Of a stretch of 15,419 nt of DNA, positions 7,142-14,288 are shown one piece after another; the stretch's first letter is position 1, and each line of letters begins with the position of its first letter. The stretch spans positions 1 to 15,419 of the forward strand of contig JAQYER010000107.1 in NCBI GenBank assembly GCA_028723545.1. Direction: 5' to 3'. The notes beneath the pieces were generated by a model, which worked only from the letters and a program-made list of their open reading frames with translations, was not told where the DNA came from and did not search any database. The DNA comes from Caryophanales bacterium (lineage in GTDB: Bacteria > Bacillota_I > Bacilli_A > RFN20 > CAG-826). Position numbers and translations under genes: made by a program.

Positions 7142-7763
7142 CCCCACATGATGCACCAATGCGATTTGCACCAGCATTTACCATATCAAGGGCTTCTTCA
7201 TAGCTATGGATTCCACCACTAGCTTTTACTCCGAAATTTGGTCCAACTGTCTCTCTCATAATTTTAACTGCGTGTGTTGTCGCACCGCCTTTTGAGAAAC
7301 CAGTTGATGTTTTTACAAAATCCGCTCCAGCATTAACTGCTGCTTTGCAGCAACTAACGATTTCATTATCGGTTAATAAGCATGTTTCTAAAATTACTTT
7401 TAAAATTTTGTTAGCGCATGCTTCTTTAACTAAGCGAATTTCATTTTCGACATAGTCGAATTGATGTTCTTTGGCCATTGATACATTTATGACCATATCA
7501 ATTTCTTCTGCTCCAGCTTCAATTGCTAATAATGTTTCAGCTTGTTTGGCTTTTGGAAGTGTTGCTCCTAAAGGAAAACCAATAACTGTACAAACTTTTA
7601 CATCGCTTCTTTTTAATAATTTGCTCGCTAATGGAACAAACCCAGGATTAACACAAACTGAAGCAAAATGATAATTAAGTGCTTCGTTACATAATTTTTC
7701 AATGCTCGAAATCGAAGCATCAGCTTTTAATAAAGTGTGATCGATTAATCTATTCATTTCCAT
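7119..7763 (-). CDS. deoC: deoxyribose-phosphate aldolase
   Basis: DeoC cleaves 2-deoxyribose 5-phosphate to glyceraldehyde 3-phosphate and acetaldehyde, letting the cell use deoxynucleosides as carbon. The 214-residue TIM-barrel protein carries the Schiff-base lysine in GADFVKTSTGF (Lys151), the second conserved lysine in VKASGGI (Lys180), the acidic DMVINVS segment (Asp89) and the phosphate-binding GASCG near the C-terminus. Length is typical of the short bacterial class. An SD (GAGGT) lies 8 nt before the ATG at 7763; a second ATG two codons later is a less likely start. It is sandwiched between two ribosomal protein genes, rpmF 33 nt upstream and rpsU 39 nt downstream, which is an unexpected setting for a catabolic enzyme. 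No other deo genes are here, although cdd, another nucleoside-salvage gene, lies about 2 kb downstream. Confidence 0.96.
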   Translation of the reverse strand: MEMNRLIDHTLLKADASISSIEKLCNEALNYHFASVCVNPGFVPLASKLLKRSDVKVCTVIGFPLGATLPKAKQAETLLAIEAGAEEIDMVINVSMAKEHQFDYVENEIRLVKEACANKILKVILETCLLTDNEIVSCCKAAVNAGADFVKTSTGFSKGGATTHAVKIMRETVGPNFGVKASGGIHSYEEALDMVNAGANRIGASCGVEIVNRK

Positions 7764-7796
7764 AATTTATGACCTCAAGCACATTGTATCAAATAA

Positions 7797-7988
7797 TTAT
7801 TTATCTGATTCAGATTTTTTTGCGATAACAGATTTTCCGTTATAATAACCACATTTTGGGCAAACATTATGTGATTTGATTGTTGCTCCACAATTAGGAC
7901 ATGTTACTAAACCAGTAACTGCTAATTTGAAGTGAGTACGACGCATTCTTTTTCTTGTTTTACTAACTTTACGATATGGGACTGCCAT
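7797..7988 (-). CDS. rpmF: 50S ribosomal protein L32 (bL32), zinc-binding form
   Basis: bL32 is a small structural protein of the large subunit. The 63-residue product begins MAVPYRKVSKTRKRMRRTH, the typical conserved opening, and contains two zinc-binding pairs, CPNC and CPKC, marking the Cys-containing (C+) form rather than the zinc-free paralogue. A strong SD (AAAGGAGG) precedes the ATG. It has a near-consensus promoter in the 91-nt gap after mtaB and probably starts the rpmF-deoC-rpsU transcript. In many Firmicutes rpmF sits next to yceD and the fatty-acid genes plsX-fabH, so this location is different from usual. Confidence 0.97.
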   Translation of the reverse strand: MAVPYRKVSKTRKRMRRTHFKLAVTGLVTCPNCGATIKSHNVCPKCGYYNGKSVIAKKSESDK

Positions 7989-8016
7989 TTCTTTATCCTC
8001 CTTTTAAGACGACATA

Positions 8017-8044
8017 ATTGTAATTATTTTTAATAATTTGTCAA
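8017..8044 (-). promoter_or_regulatory. sigma-A promoter of rpmF-deoC
   Basis: On the minus strand TTGACA (complement 8039-8044, perfect) is followed by a 16-nt spacer and TACAAT (complement 8017-8022, 5 of 6). The predicted start is near 8010, about 22 nt before the rpmF ATG and just upstream of its SD. No terminator of mtaB is visible between 8045 and 8079, so some read-through is possible. Confidence 0.82.
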
Positions 8045-8079
8045 TTATTTTTCATACAATGTAAAATATTTAATTAAAT

Positions 8080-9336
8080 TTATTCGATTACTTCGTATAT
8101 AGTTTTATATATTTTACCTTTATAACTATCTGGCAAATCAACACTTACTCTTAAATAATTTGAAGTAAATCCAGATAATAACGAAGTTTTCCTATTTCTT
8201 TCCTCTAAAATAACTTCCACTTCTTTGCCAATAAATTTAGAAGCATATTGATGGTGAAGCTCATTTGACAATTCAATTAATTTTTGAACGCGTTGAGCTT
8301 TGATTTTTTCATCTACTTGATTATCCATATTCGCGGCTAATGTGCCTTCACGAGCAGAAAAAGGGAAAACATGCAATTCAGAAAAACCAACTTTTTTAAT
8401 AAATTCATAAGTTTCTAAAAATTCTTCTTCGCTTTCTCCTGGAAATCCTACTATCACATCAGTGGTAATTGCAATATCCGGTTTAACAACTCGAATTTTA
8501 TTTACTTTAGCTATAAAATCTTCGACATTATATTTTCGGTGCATTCTTTTTAAAACAGTTGGTGATCCACTTTGTAAAGGCATATGCAAATGATTCGCGA
8601 TATTTTTATATTTAGCTAATAATTCAATAAAATGATCATCAATTTCACTTTCTTCAATTGAAGAAACACGAACTCGATATAAACCTTCAATATTCAAAAT
8701 TTCTTCCATTAAATCAGAAAATTTTTCTTTTATATCTAATCCATAATGCGCAGTATGAATACCAGTAATAACGATTTCTTTATAGCCATTTTTAACTAGT
8801 GTTTTAATTTCATTAATAATTGATAAACGATTTCTACTTCTTGATTGGCCACGGGTATATGGAATGGTGCAATAAGAACAAAAATTATTGCATCCATCTT
8901 GGATTTTTACATACGCTCTTGTGGACTTAGGCAAAGCAATAACATTAAAATCTTCATACGAAAGATGTCTAACATCATTATTAATATTGATTATCTTTAC
9001 TTTTGTGCTTATATATTCATTAAGGCATTGCATAATTGTATTGCGACCAGATGTTCCTAAGACAATATGTGCACCACAATTAGATAAAATATATTCAGCA
9101 TTTTTTTGTGAATAACATCCCATAACAACAATTATTGCGTTAGGAAAATCACGATGGTATTTACGAATATGCTGACGAGATTTTTGATCGGCAACTGATG
9201 TAACACTACAAGTATTAATAACAACAACATCTGGATTTTTATCTTCGATAAAGCCATGTAAAAGAAATTGTTCTCTTACTGCATTTGATTCATATCCATT
9301 AACTTTACAACCTAAGGTTACAATTTTAAATTTCAT
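8080..9336 (-). CDS. mtaB: tRNA t6A methylthiotransferase MtaB
   Basis: MtaB is a radical SAM enzyme that adds a methylthio group to t6A at position 37 of certain ANN-decoding tRNAs, giving ms2t6A. The 418-residue protein shows the N-terminal UPF0004 domain with the three iron-sulphur cysteines Cys10 (TLGCKVN), Cys43 (NTCSVTS) and Cys74 (MGCYS), the radical SAM cluster Cys149/153/156 (CNNFCSYC) and a C-terminal TRAM domain from about residue 360. The TLGCKVN opening and close resemblance to Bacillus YqeV favour MtaB over MiaB or RimO. The ATG is 2 nt after the rsmE stop, and no SD is visible, so translation probably depends on reinitiation from rsmE. The rsmE-mtaB order is conserved in Bacilli. 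Confidence 0.93.
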   Translation of the reverse strand: MKFKIVTLGCKVNGYESNAVREQFLLHGFIEDKNPDVVVINTCSVTSVADQKSRQHIRKYHRDFPNAIIVVMGCYSQKNAEYILSNCGAHIVLGTSGRNTIMQCLNEYISTKVKIININNDVRHLSYEDFNVIALPKSTRAYVKIQDGCNNFCSYCTIPYTRGQSRSRNRLSIINEIKTLVKNGYKEIVITGIHTAHYGLDIKEKFSDLMEEILNIEGLYRVRVSSIEESEIDDHFIELLAKYKNIANHLHMPLQSGSPTVLKRMHRKYNVEDFIAKVNKIRVVKPDIAITTDVIVGFPGESEEEFLETYEFIKKVGFSELHVFPFSAREGTLAANMDNQVDEKIKAQRVQKLIELSNELHHQYASKFIGKEVEVILEERNRKTSLLSGFTSNYLRVSVDLPDSYKGKIYKTIYEVIE

Positions 9337-9338
9337 AA

Positions 9339-10058
9339 TTAATTCAATTCAAGAGTGTAAGCAATAACGCTTAATGCATAAAAACAAGCTGTTTCAGCTC
9401 TTAAAATTCTTCTTCCTAAACTTATCTTACGATAACCATTTTCACTTGCTATTTCGACTTCTTTTGGGCTAAATCCGCCTTCAGGGCCAATCATGACTGC
9501 CAGCCTTTCACCTTTTTTAATTTTATTTATTTTATTTTTGAAATTTGCTGAAGTTCCGGCCATTCCTTCATAAGCAATCATCTTTACATCAGCATTAATT
9601 TTATCTAATTGATTAAAATCAATAACTTGATAAATTAACGGAATTCGAATTCTTTTGCTTTGTTCTGCCGCTTCTTTTGCAATGCGGCGATAACGATTTA
9701 ATTTTACTTCCTCATCGACTTTATTAATTTTTGCAATCGAACGTTCCGCTTTTAATAACACGATTTCTTCTACTCCTAATTCTGTCGCTTTTTGGATAAC
9801 CAAATCCATCTTTTCTCCTTTTAATAAAGAAACGATTAAAACAACATCATTAGTTAATTCAACATTTGTTGAAATTTCTTTTTCAACACGAATTTTTAAT
9901 GGTTTTAATGAAATTATGTCACACAAAAATAATTTTTCATCTGACACTACTTCGATTTGATCATTTACTTTTCCACGCATTACTTTAACAACGTGAAATT
10001 GATCATCTTCACTTAAATAAGCAAAACCATCTTGAATATTTCCAAAATATCTTTGCAT
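9339..10058 (-). CDS. rsmE: 16S rRNA m3U1498 methyltransferase RsmE
   Basis: RsmE is a SPOUT-class methyltransferase that methylates U1498 of 16S rRNA in the decoding region. I place the start at the ATG at 10058 (MQRYFGN), giving 239 residues, the normal length. An open frame continues to an ATG at 10124, but those 22 residues lie inside the TM2 gene and do not resemble an RsmE N-terminus. The N-terminal PUA-like domain contains the HVVKVMR segment; the C-terminal knot has IGPEGGFS and LGRRILRAETA, the SAM-binding signatures. The ATG overlaps the TM2 stop by one base (TAATG), with GGAGG 12 nt upstream, so translation is likely coupled. In Bacillus prmA sits just upstream; here that position holds the TM2 gene. 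Confidence 0.94.
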   Translation of the reverse strand: MQRYFGNIQDGFAYLSEDDQFHVVKVMRGKVNDQIEVVSDEKLFLCDIISLKPLKIRVEKEISTNVELTNDVVLIVSLLKGEKMDLVIQKATELGVEEIVLLKAERSIAKINKVDEEVKLNRYRRIAKEAAEQSKRIRIPLIYQVIDFNQLDKINADVKMIAYEGMAGTSANFKNKINKIKKGERLAVMIGPEGGFSPKEVEIASENGYRKISLGRRILRAETACFYALSVIAYTLELN

Positions 10059-10495
10059 TATCTCATTATTCCTCCATGACCATCTTTTAAATCGTGGCGA
10101 ACAAAATATGTCACGCCAATCCAAATGTTAATGGCTAAAATAATGAAATATGGAATTAAATATCCCCAGATTTTTAATGGAGTTAAGAAAAATAAAATCG
10201 AACCGATTCCTCCGATACCAACGACTGATTCGATTAAATTAATGACTGCCAAGCGATATTTACCAACATAAAAATTATGAGCGCCTAAAAATCCAAATAA
10301 AATCGCTAATATTCCAGCAACAATTCGACTTTTAAAATTTACTTCTTCTTTTGTATCTGAAACAGCATCTAAAACATGAGTAAAGTCAACTGTCTCATCT
10401 AAAACACCATCAAGTGGCTTCTTTTCTCCACACATTGGACAAATATCTTTATCAAATTTCGATATTTGCGCTCCACAATATTTACATTTTGGCAT
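10058..10495 (-). CDS. zinc-ribbon plus TM2-domain membrane protein
   Basis: This 145-residue protein has an N-terminal zinc ribbon (Cys4, Cys7, Cys19, Cys22), an acidic linker (about 28-52) and a TM2 domain from about residue 56. The TM2 signature FGFLGAHNFYVGKYRLA is clear, with hydrophobic helices at about 57-75, 83-105 and 110-131. The family is widespread and its role is not known; some members are thought to act as small membrane regulators or adaptors. SD GGAG lies 7 nt before the ATG. Upstream is the dnaJ terminator, so it should have its own promoter, but I see only a weak candidate (a TATATT box at about 10515-10520 on the minus strand with a poor -35) next to an inverted repeat. 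It occupies the position held by prmA in Bacillus and overlaps rsmE. Domain call strong; cellular function unknown. Confidence 0.85.
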   Translation of the reverse strand: MPKCKYCGAQISKFDKDICPMCGEKKPLDGVLDETVDFTHVLDAVSDTKEEVNFKSRIVAGILAILFGFLGAHNFYVGKYRLAVINLIESVVGIGGIGSILFFLTPLKIWGYLIPYFIILAINIWIGVTYFVRHDLKDGHGGIMR

Positions 10496-10539
10496 ATCTA
10501 TTCTCCAATATTTAAAATATAATTTAATTCGTATCGAAC

Positions 10540-10560
10540 TTAATAATAAACGATTATTAA
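10540..10560 (-). repeat. 8-bp perfect inverted repeat upstream of the TM2 gene
   Basis: TTAATAAT and ATTATTAA flank a 5-nt centre (AAACG on the plus strand) in the 141-nt gap between dnaJ and the TM2 gene. It is about 45 nt upstream of the TM2 ATG, where an operator could lie, but the arms are pure A/T and no known operator is recognised. No T-run follows on either strand, so it is not a terminator. Confidence 0.4.
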
Positions 10561-10611
10561 GATTATTCCTAACTTTTTTTAATATTTATACGATATTTCT
10601 TTTGCCAATTT

Positions 10612-10630
10612 AAAAGAGGCCGAAGCCTCT
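10612..10630 (-). terminator. Rho-independent terminator of the heat-shock operon
   Basis: Read on the minus strand, a 6-bp GC-rich stem AGAGGC/GCCTCT closes a TTCG tetraloop of the very stable C(UUCG)G type and is followed by a short T-run. It lies 6 nt after the dnaJ stop. The T-run is short (about four), so termination may be incomplete. Confidence 0.78.
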
Positions 10631-10636
10631 AATTAA

Positions 10637-11764
10637 TTATTTTTTAAACGATTTTTTGAATTTCTCAAAAATTGATTCACCTTTAGTTTCACTATTACGA
10701 TATTTCTCTAATAAAGCTTTTTGTTCTTTATTTAAGTTAGTTGGAGTTTTTACATTGATGTGAACAAATTGATCGCCTGGAGTTCCTTTGCGTAAATCTT
10801 TAACCCCTTTGCCCTTTAATCTCAATACATCGTTCGGTTGTGTTCCGGCTGGAATTTTCACTTCAACTTCGTCATAAACAGTTGGAACTGTAATTGTTGT
10901 GCCTAAGGCACAATCAACGAATGATAATGGAATTTCAATGTGAATGTTATTGCCGTCACGTTTGAAATTGGTATCTTCAGAAATGACCATTTCTAAATAC
11001 AAATCACCATTTTCACCGCCATTAATTCCGCGTCCACCTTTACCGCGAACACGAATTTGTTGGCCAGCATTAATACCAGCTGGTACATCGACTTCGATAT
11101 CTTTTTTAACGCGTTTATATCCTTTTCCGTTACATTCTGGACAATAATCGGTAATTCTTTTACCAGTACCATTACATTCAGGACATGTTGTTTGTGATTC
11201 CATTACTCCAAACAAAGTTCTTTGTTGTGTTTTAACAAAGCCACTACCATTACAACGTGAACATGTGCAAATGGATGAAGAATTTTTAGCACCTGTTCCT
11301 CCACAAACACTACATTTTTCATCATAAGTGACTGGAACTTTAATTTTACGGCCATTAATAGCGTCCATAAAACTAATGCGCACTCTCATTAATGTATCAT
11401 CACCACGTTGTGGTCCAGTTTGAGATTGTTGACGACGTCCACCACCAAAAAATGAAGAAAAAATATCTCCTAAATCGACATCTGCAAAACCTTGGCCAGA
11501 GAAACCTTGGCCAGAGAAACCTCCTCCACCAGCGCCTTGTTCAAAAGCCGCAAAACCATATTGGTCATAAGCAGCGCGCTTTTGATCATCATAAAGAATG
11601 TCATAGGCTTCTTGGACTTCTTTAAATTTTTCTGGGGCATCAGCGTCATGGTTGACGTCTGGGTGATATTTTTTCGCTAATTTACGATAAGCGCTTTTGA
11701 TTTCATCTTTAGAAGCGCTTTTATTAACACCAAGAACTTCATAATAATCACGTTTATTTGCCAT
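10637..11764 (-). CDS. dnaJ: Hsp40 co-chaperone DnaJ
   Basis: DnaJ delivers unfolded substrates to DnaK and stimulates its ATPase. The 375-residue protein has the full type I layout: the J domain with HPD at 34-36, a Gly/Phe-rich region (about 75-110), four CxxCxGxG zinc motifs (starting at Cys151, Cys168, Cys194, Cys208), and two C-terminal beta domains. The Gly/Phe region holds a back-to-back SGQGF duplication encoded by an exact 15-bp tandem repeat. SD AAAGGA stands 10 nt upstream of the ATG, just after a long RNA hairpin that separates dnaJ from dnaK. A UUCG-loop terminator follows the stop. As last gene of hrcA-grpE-dnaK-dnaJ it should be heat-inducible through HrcA. Confidence 0.98.
   Translation of the reverse strand: MANKRDYYEVLGVNKSASKDEIKSAYRKLAKKYHPDVNHDADAPEKFKEVQEAYDILYDDQKRAAYDQYGFAAFEQGAGGGGFSGQGFSGQGFADVDLGDIFSSFFGGGRRQQSQTGPQRGDDTLMRVRISFMDAINGRKIKVPVTYDEKCSVCGGTGAKNSSSICTCSRCNGSGFVKTQQRTLFGVMESQTTCPECNGTGKRITDYCPECNGKGYKRVKKDIEVDVPAGINAGQQIRVRGKGGRGINGGENGDLYLEMVISEDTNFKRDGNNIHIEIPLSFVDCALGTTITVPTVYDEVEVKIPAGTQPNDVLRLKGKGVKDLRKGTPGDQFVHINVKTPTNLNKEQKALLEKYRNSETKGESIFEKFKKSFKK
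11491..11520 (-). repeat. 15-bp in-frame tandem duplication in dnaJ
   Basis: The plus-strand unit CTTGGCCAGAGAAAC occurs twice with no gap or mismatch (11491-11505 and 11506-11520). In the protein it gives SGQGF twice in the Gly/Phe linker (about residues 84-93). The perfect identity, including third codon positions, points to a recent slippage duplication. Confidence 0.9.
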
Positions 11765-11786
11765 AACTATTTTGTCCTTTCTTTTA

Positions 11787-11828
11787 ATAGTAAACGATGA
11801 AGGAATATTTTTCCCTCATCGCTACTAT
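11787..11828 (-). ncRNA. long RNA hairpin in the dnaK-dnaJ intergenic leader
   Basis: In the minus-strand RNA, CGATGAGGGAA pairs with TTCCTTCATCG (11 bp including one G-U) around a 5-nt loop. An outer ATAGTA/TACTAT stem of 6 bp is separated from it only by a small G/TT internal loop. The G-U pair would be an A-C mismatch in plus-strand RNA, so the structure fits a role in the operon transcript. No T-run follows; the dnaJ SD begins only 6 nt after it. A processing, stability or partial-attenuation element is more likely than a terminator. Confidence 0.7.
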
Positions 11829-11850
11829 AAATGTTTAAATATTAACTTTG

Positions 11851-13677
11851 TTAATTCTTTTCTGTGAAGTCAGCATCGACAACGTCATCTGCATTTGTAG
11901 ATGAAGATTGTTCATTTGATGAACTTCCTTGAGAATGTGCACTTCCAGTTTGAGTATTAGCCATCATTTCTGCAGCTTTTTCAAGTTCATTTAAGCGAGT
12001 GCGCAATGTTTCGATATCATTATTATCAAGAGCAGTCTTTAATTCATCTCTTAATTTTTGAGTTTGTTCTTTTTGAGCTGCGTCTAATGAATCGCCTTTT
12101 TCTTGTAATGCTTGATCGATTTGGTTGATATAAGATTCAGCTTTGTTCTTTAATTCAACTTCATCTTTACGCTTTGCATCTTCTTCAGCGTGTTCTTCAG
12201 CTTCACGAACCATTCTATCGATATCTTCTTTTGATAATCCATTAGATCCAGAAATTGTAATATCTTGGCTCTTTTGAGTATCTAAGTCTTTTGCGGTTAC
12301 TTTAACAATACCGTTAACATCGATTGAGAATGTAACTTCAATACGAGGTTCACCACGTCTTGCTGGTTTGATACCAGAAAGTTGGAAATGACCTAATAAT
12401 TTATTATCGTGAGCCATTGGACGTTCACCTTGATAAACCATAATATCAACGGCTGGTTGATTATCAGCGGCAGTAGAGAAGACTTGGCTCTTAGTTGTTG
12501 GAATTGTTGTGTTTCTTGTGATAAGTGGTGTCATCATTCCACCAAGAGTTTCAATACCAAGTGTTAATGGAGTGACATCGAGAAGAACAACATCTTTAAC
12601 ATCACCAGAGATAACACCGCCTTGGATAGCAGCACCGATAGAAACAGCTTCATCAGGGTTAACTGAAAGGTTAGGAGTTTTACCTGTTAATCTCTTAACT
12701 AAATCTTGAACAGCAGGCATACGGATTGAACCACCAATTAAAATAACTTGGTCAAGATCATTAGCGGTTAATTTAGCATCTGCTAAAGCACGTTTTACAG
12801 GTTCTTCAGTACGATTTAATAAATGTTTTGTTAAATCTTGGAATTTCGCTCTTGAAAGCGTTGTTTCAAATGAGATTGGTCCATTTGCGCTCATCGCAAT
12901 GAATGGAAGTGAAATAGTTGTTGAAAGTGAGCTTGATAATTCAATTTTAGCTTTTTCAGCAGCGTCTAAGAAACGTTGTTTTGCCATCTTGTCATTAACA
13001 TCAACACCGTGTTCAATCTTAATTTGAGCTTGAATCCAGTCAGCAACGACTTTATCCCAGTCATCGCCACCTAATTTATTATCTCCAGCAGTTGAGATAA
13101 CTTCGAATGTACCATCACCAATATCAAGAATAGAAACATCGAATGTACCACCACCGAGATCGTAAACTAAGATTTTTTCTGATTTTTCTTTATCAAGACC
13201 ATACGCTAAAGCAGCAGCAGTTGGTTCGTTAATAATACGGCATACTTCAAGTCCAGCAATTTGACCAGCATCTTTTGTTGCTTGTCTTTGTGCGTCATTG
13301 AAGTAAGCAGGAACAGTAATAACTGCTTTTGAAATTTTTTGACCAACATTGTCTTCAGCATATTTTTTCATATATGCGAGAACTTTAGCTGAAATTTCTT
13401 GAGGAGTGTAATCTTTATTTGTGCATCCAATATGAACTTTTTCAGCTGTACCCATTTTACGTTTAATTGATGAAACTGTATCTGGGTTAGTTACTGATTG
13501 ACGTTTTGCTGCATTACCAACAATTTCTTCTCCACTTGCTTTAAATGAAACGACAGATGGAGTAGTCATTGTTCCTTCTGGGTTTGGGATAACTTTTACT
13601 TTTCCATCAGCTTGAAGATAACTGACGACTGAATTTGTAGTACCTAAGTCGATACCTAAGATAATTTCTTTTGCCAT
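11851..13677 (-). CDS. dnaK: Hsp70 chaperone DnaK
   Basis: DnaK is the ATP-dependent chaperone that binds exposed hydrophobic stretches, cycling with DnaJ and GrpE. The 608-residue protein opens with the phosphate-binding GIDLGTTNSVV (8-18), has the second phosphate loop LVYDLGGGTFDVS and the adenosine-motif segment LIGGSIRMPAV, where the usual Thr of GGSTRMP is Ile. The linker region with DVVLLDVTPLTLG leads into the substrate-binding domain, and the helical lid ends in a low-complexity Ser/Asn tail and the conserved DVVDADF. Length matches Gram-positive DnaK, which lacks the insertion of Gram-negative homologues. It lies 17 nt after grpE with SD AAGAAAGGA. Codon choice looks more GC-rich and constrained than neighbours such as the C39 gene, as expected for high expression. 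Regulated by HrcA at the upstream CIRCE pair. Confidence 0.99.
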   Translation of the reverse strand: MAKEIILGIDLGTTNSVVSYLQADGKVKVIPNPEGTMTTPSVVSFKASGEEIVGNAAKRQSVTNPDTVSSIKRKMGTAEKVHIGCTNKDYTPQEISAKVLAYMKKYAEDNVGQKISKAVITVPAYFNDAQRQATKDAGQIAGLEVCRIINEPTAAALAYGLDKEKSEKILVYDLGGGTFDVSILDIGDGTFEVISTAGDNKLGGDDWDKVVADWIQAQIKIEHGVDVNDKMAKQRFLDAAEKAKIELSSSLSTTISLPFIAMSANGPISFETTLSRAKFQDLTKHLLNRTEEPVKRALADAKLTANDLDQVILIGGSIRMPAVQDLVKRLTGKTPNLSVNPDEAVSIGAAIQGGVISGDVKDVVLLDVTPLTLGIETLGGMMTPLITRNTTIPTTKSQVFSTAADNQPAVDIMVYQGERPMAHDNKLLGHFQLSGIKPARRGEPRIEVTFSIDVNGIVKVTAKDLDTQKSQDITISGSNGLSKEDIDRMVREAEEHAEEDAKRKDEVELKNKAESYINQIDQALQEKGDSLDAAQKEQTQKLRDELKTALDNNDIETLRTRLNELEKAAEMMANTQTGSAHSQGSSSNEQSSSTNADDVVDADFTEKN

Positions 13678-13694
13678 AATAGATAATTCCTTTC

Positions 13695-14288
13695 TTAAGC
13701 GTCTAATTTATCGCTTTCTTGTTTATTTTCTTCTTTATTGTCTTGTTTTGCTTTAGCAACTATAACGATTGCTGGTCTAACTAAGTGTTCATGAAGTTTA
13801 TAACCATTGGTCATAACTTTAATAACTGTATTAGGTTCTTGATCAGAATCAACCGCTTCAAGTGCTTGCATGTAACTTGGATTGAATTTTTCTCCTTGTT
13901 TTGGAGCGAATTCAGTAACACCTTCGCTTTCTAAGACGGAAACGAGGTTTTTATAGATGTATTGGAAACCTACTAAATAATTTTTTAATATTGGATCTTC
14001 TGGTTCTTTTTGTAAGGCCATATGGAATCCATCTAGAATTGGAAGTAATTCATCGATAAATCCTTCAGCGCGATATTTAAGAGCATTTTTATGATCCTTT
14101 TCAATGTCCTTGCGGAGGTTTTCCATATCCGCATAGGCTTTATAATACATGTTTTTCCAGTAATCGCGGTCAGCTTTAGCTTTATCTAATTCTTCATTTA
14201 ATTTAAATAATTTATCTTTTTTTAATTCTTTAGATTCTTTTGCTTCTTCGCTTGTTTCCGGATTATTCTTCTTTTCTTCCACCTTCAC
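13695..14288 (-). CDS. grpE: nucleotide exchange factor GrpE, GTG start
   Basis: GrpE releases ADP from DnaK and acts as the thermosensor of the chaperone cycle. The product has a charged N-terminal segment (about 1-35), a long coiled coil with the AYADMENLRKDIEKD signature, and a C-terminal beta domain with EGVTEFAPKQGEKFNP and NGYKLHEHLVRPAIVIVA. I place the start at GTG 14288, giving 197 residues: the SD AAAGGA lies 5 nt upstream of it, while it abuts the ATG at 14294 with no spacing. An open frame reaches back to an ATG at 14336, but that stretch runs deep inside hrcA and lacks a suitable SD. The gene overlaps the end of hrcA by 26 nt, which suggests coupling. Start choice is less certain than identity. 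Confidence 0.95.
   Translation of the reverse strand: MKVEEKKNNPETSEEAKESKELKKDKLFKLNEELDKAKADRDYWKNMYYKAYADMENLRKDIEKDHKNALKYRAEGFIDELLPILDGFHMALQKEPEDPILKNYLVGFQYIYKNLVSVLESEGVTEFAPKQGEKFNPSYMQALEAVDSDQEPNTVIKVMTNGYKLHEHLVRPAIVIVAKAKQDNKEENKQESDKLDA

Noticed and set aside
8064..8078. AT-only palindrome just after mtaB as a terminator
   Set aside because: Pure A/T with no stable stem and no following T-run.
8845..9115. Two overlapping plus-strand open frames
   Set aside because: Both are antisense to the conserved radical SAM/UPF0004 part of mtaB, overlap each other and lack SDs.
10059..10124. N-terminal extension of rsmE from ATG 10124
   Set aside because: The extra 22 residues lie inside the TM2 coding region and do not fit RsmE; ATG 10058 gives the usual length and a TAATG junction with GGAGG upstream.
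11392..11680. Plus-strand open frames antisense to dnaJ
   Set aside because: They reflect the biased codons of the J-domain and Gly/Phe region on the opposite strand; the His-rich translation is a composition artefact.
12509..12709. Plus-strand open frame antisense to dnaK
   Set aside because: Explained by constrained codon use in dnaK; no SD or promoter.
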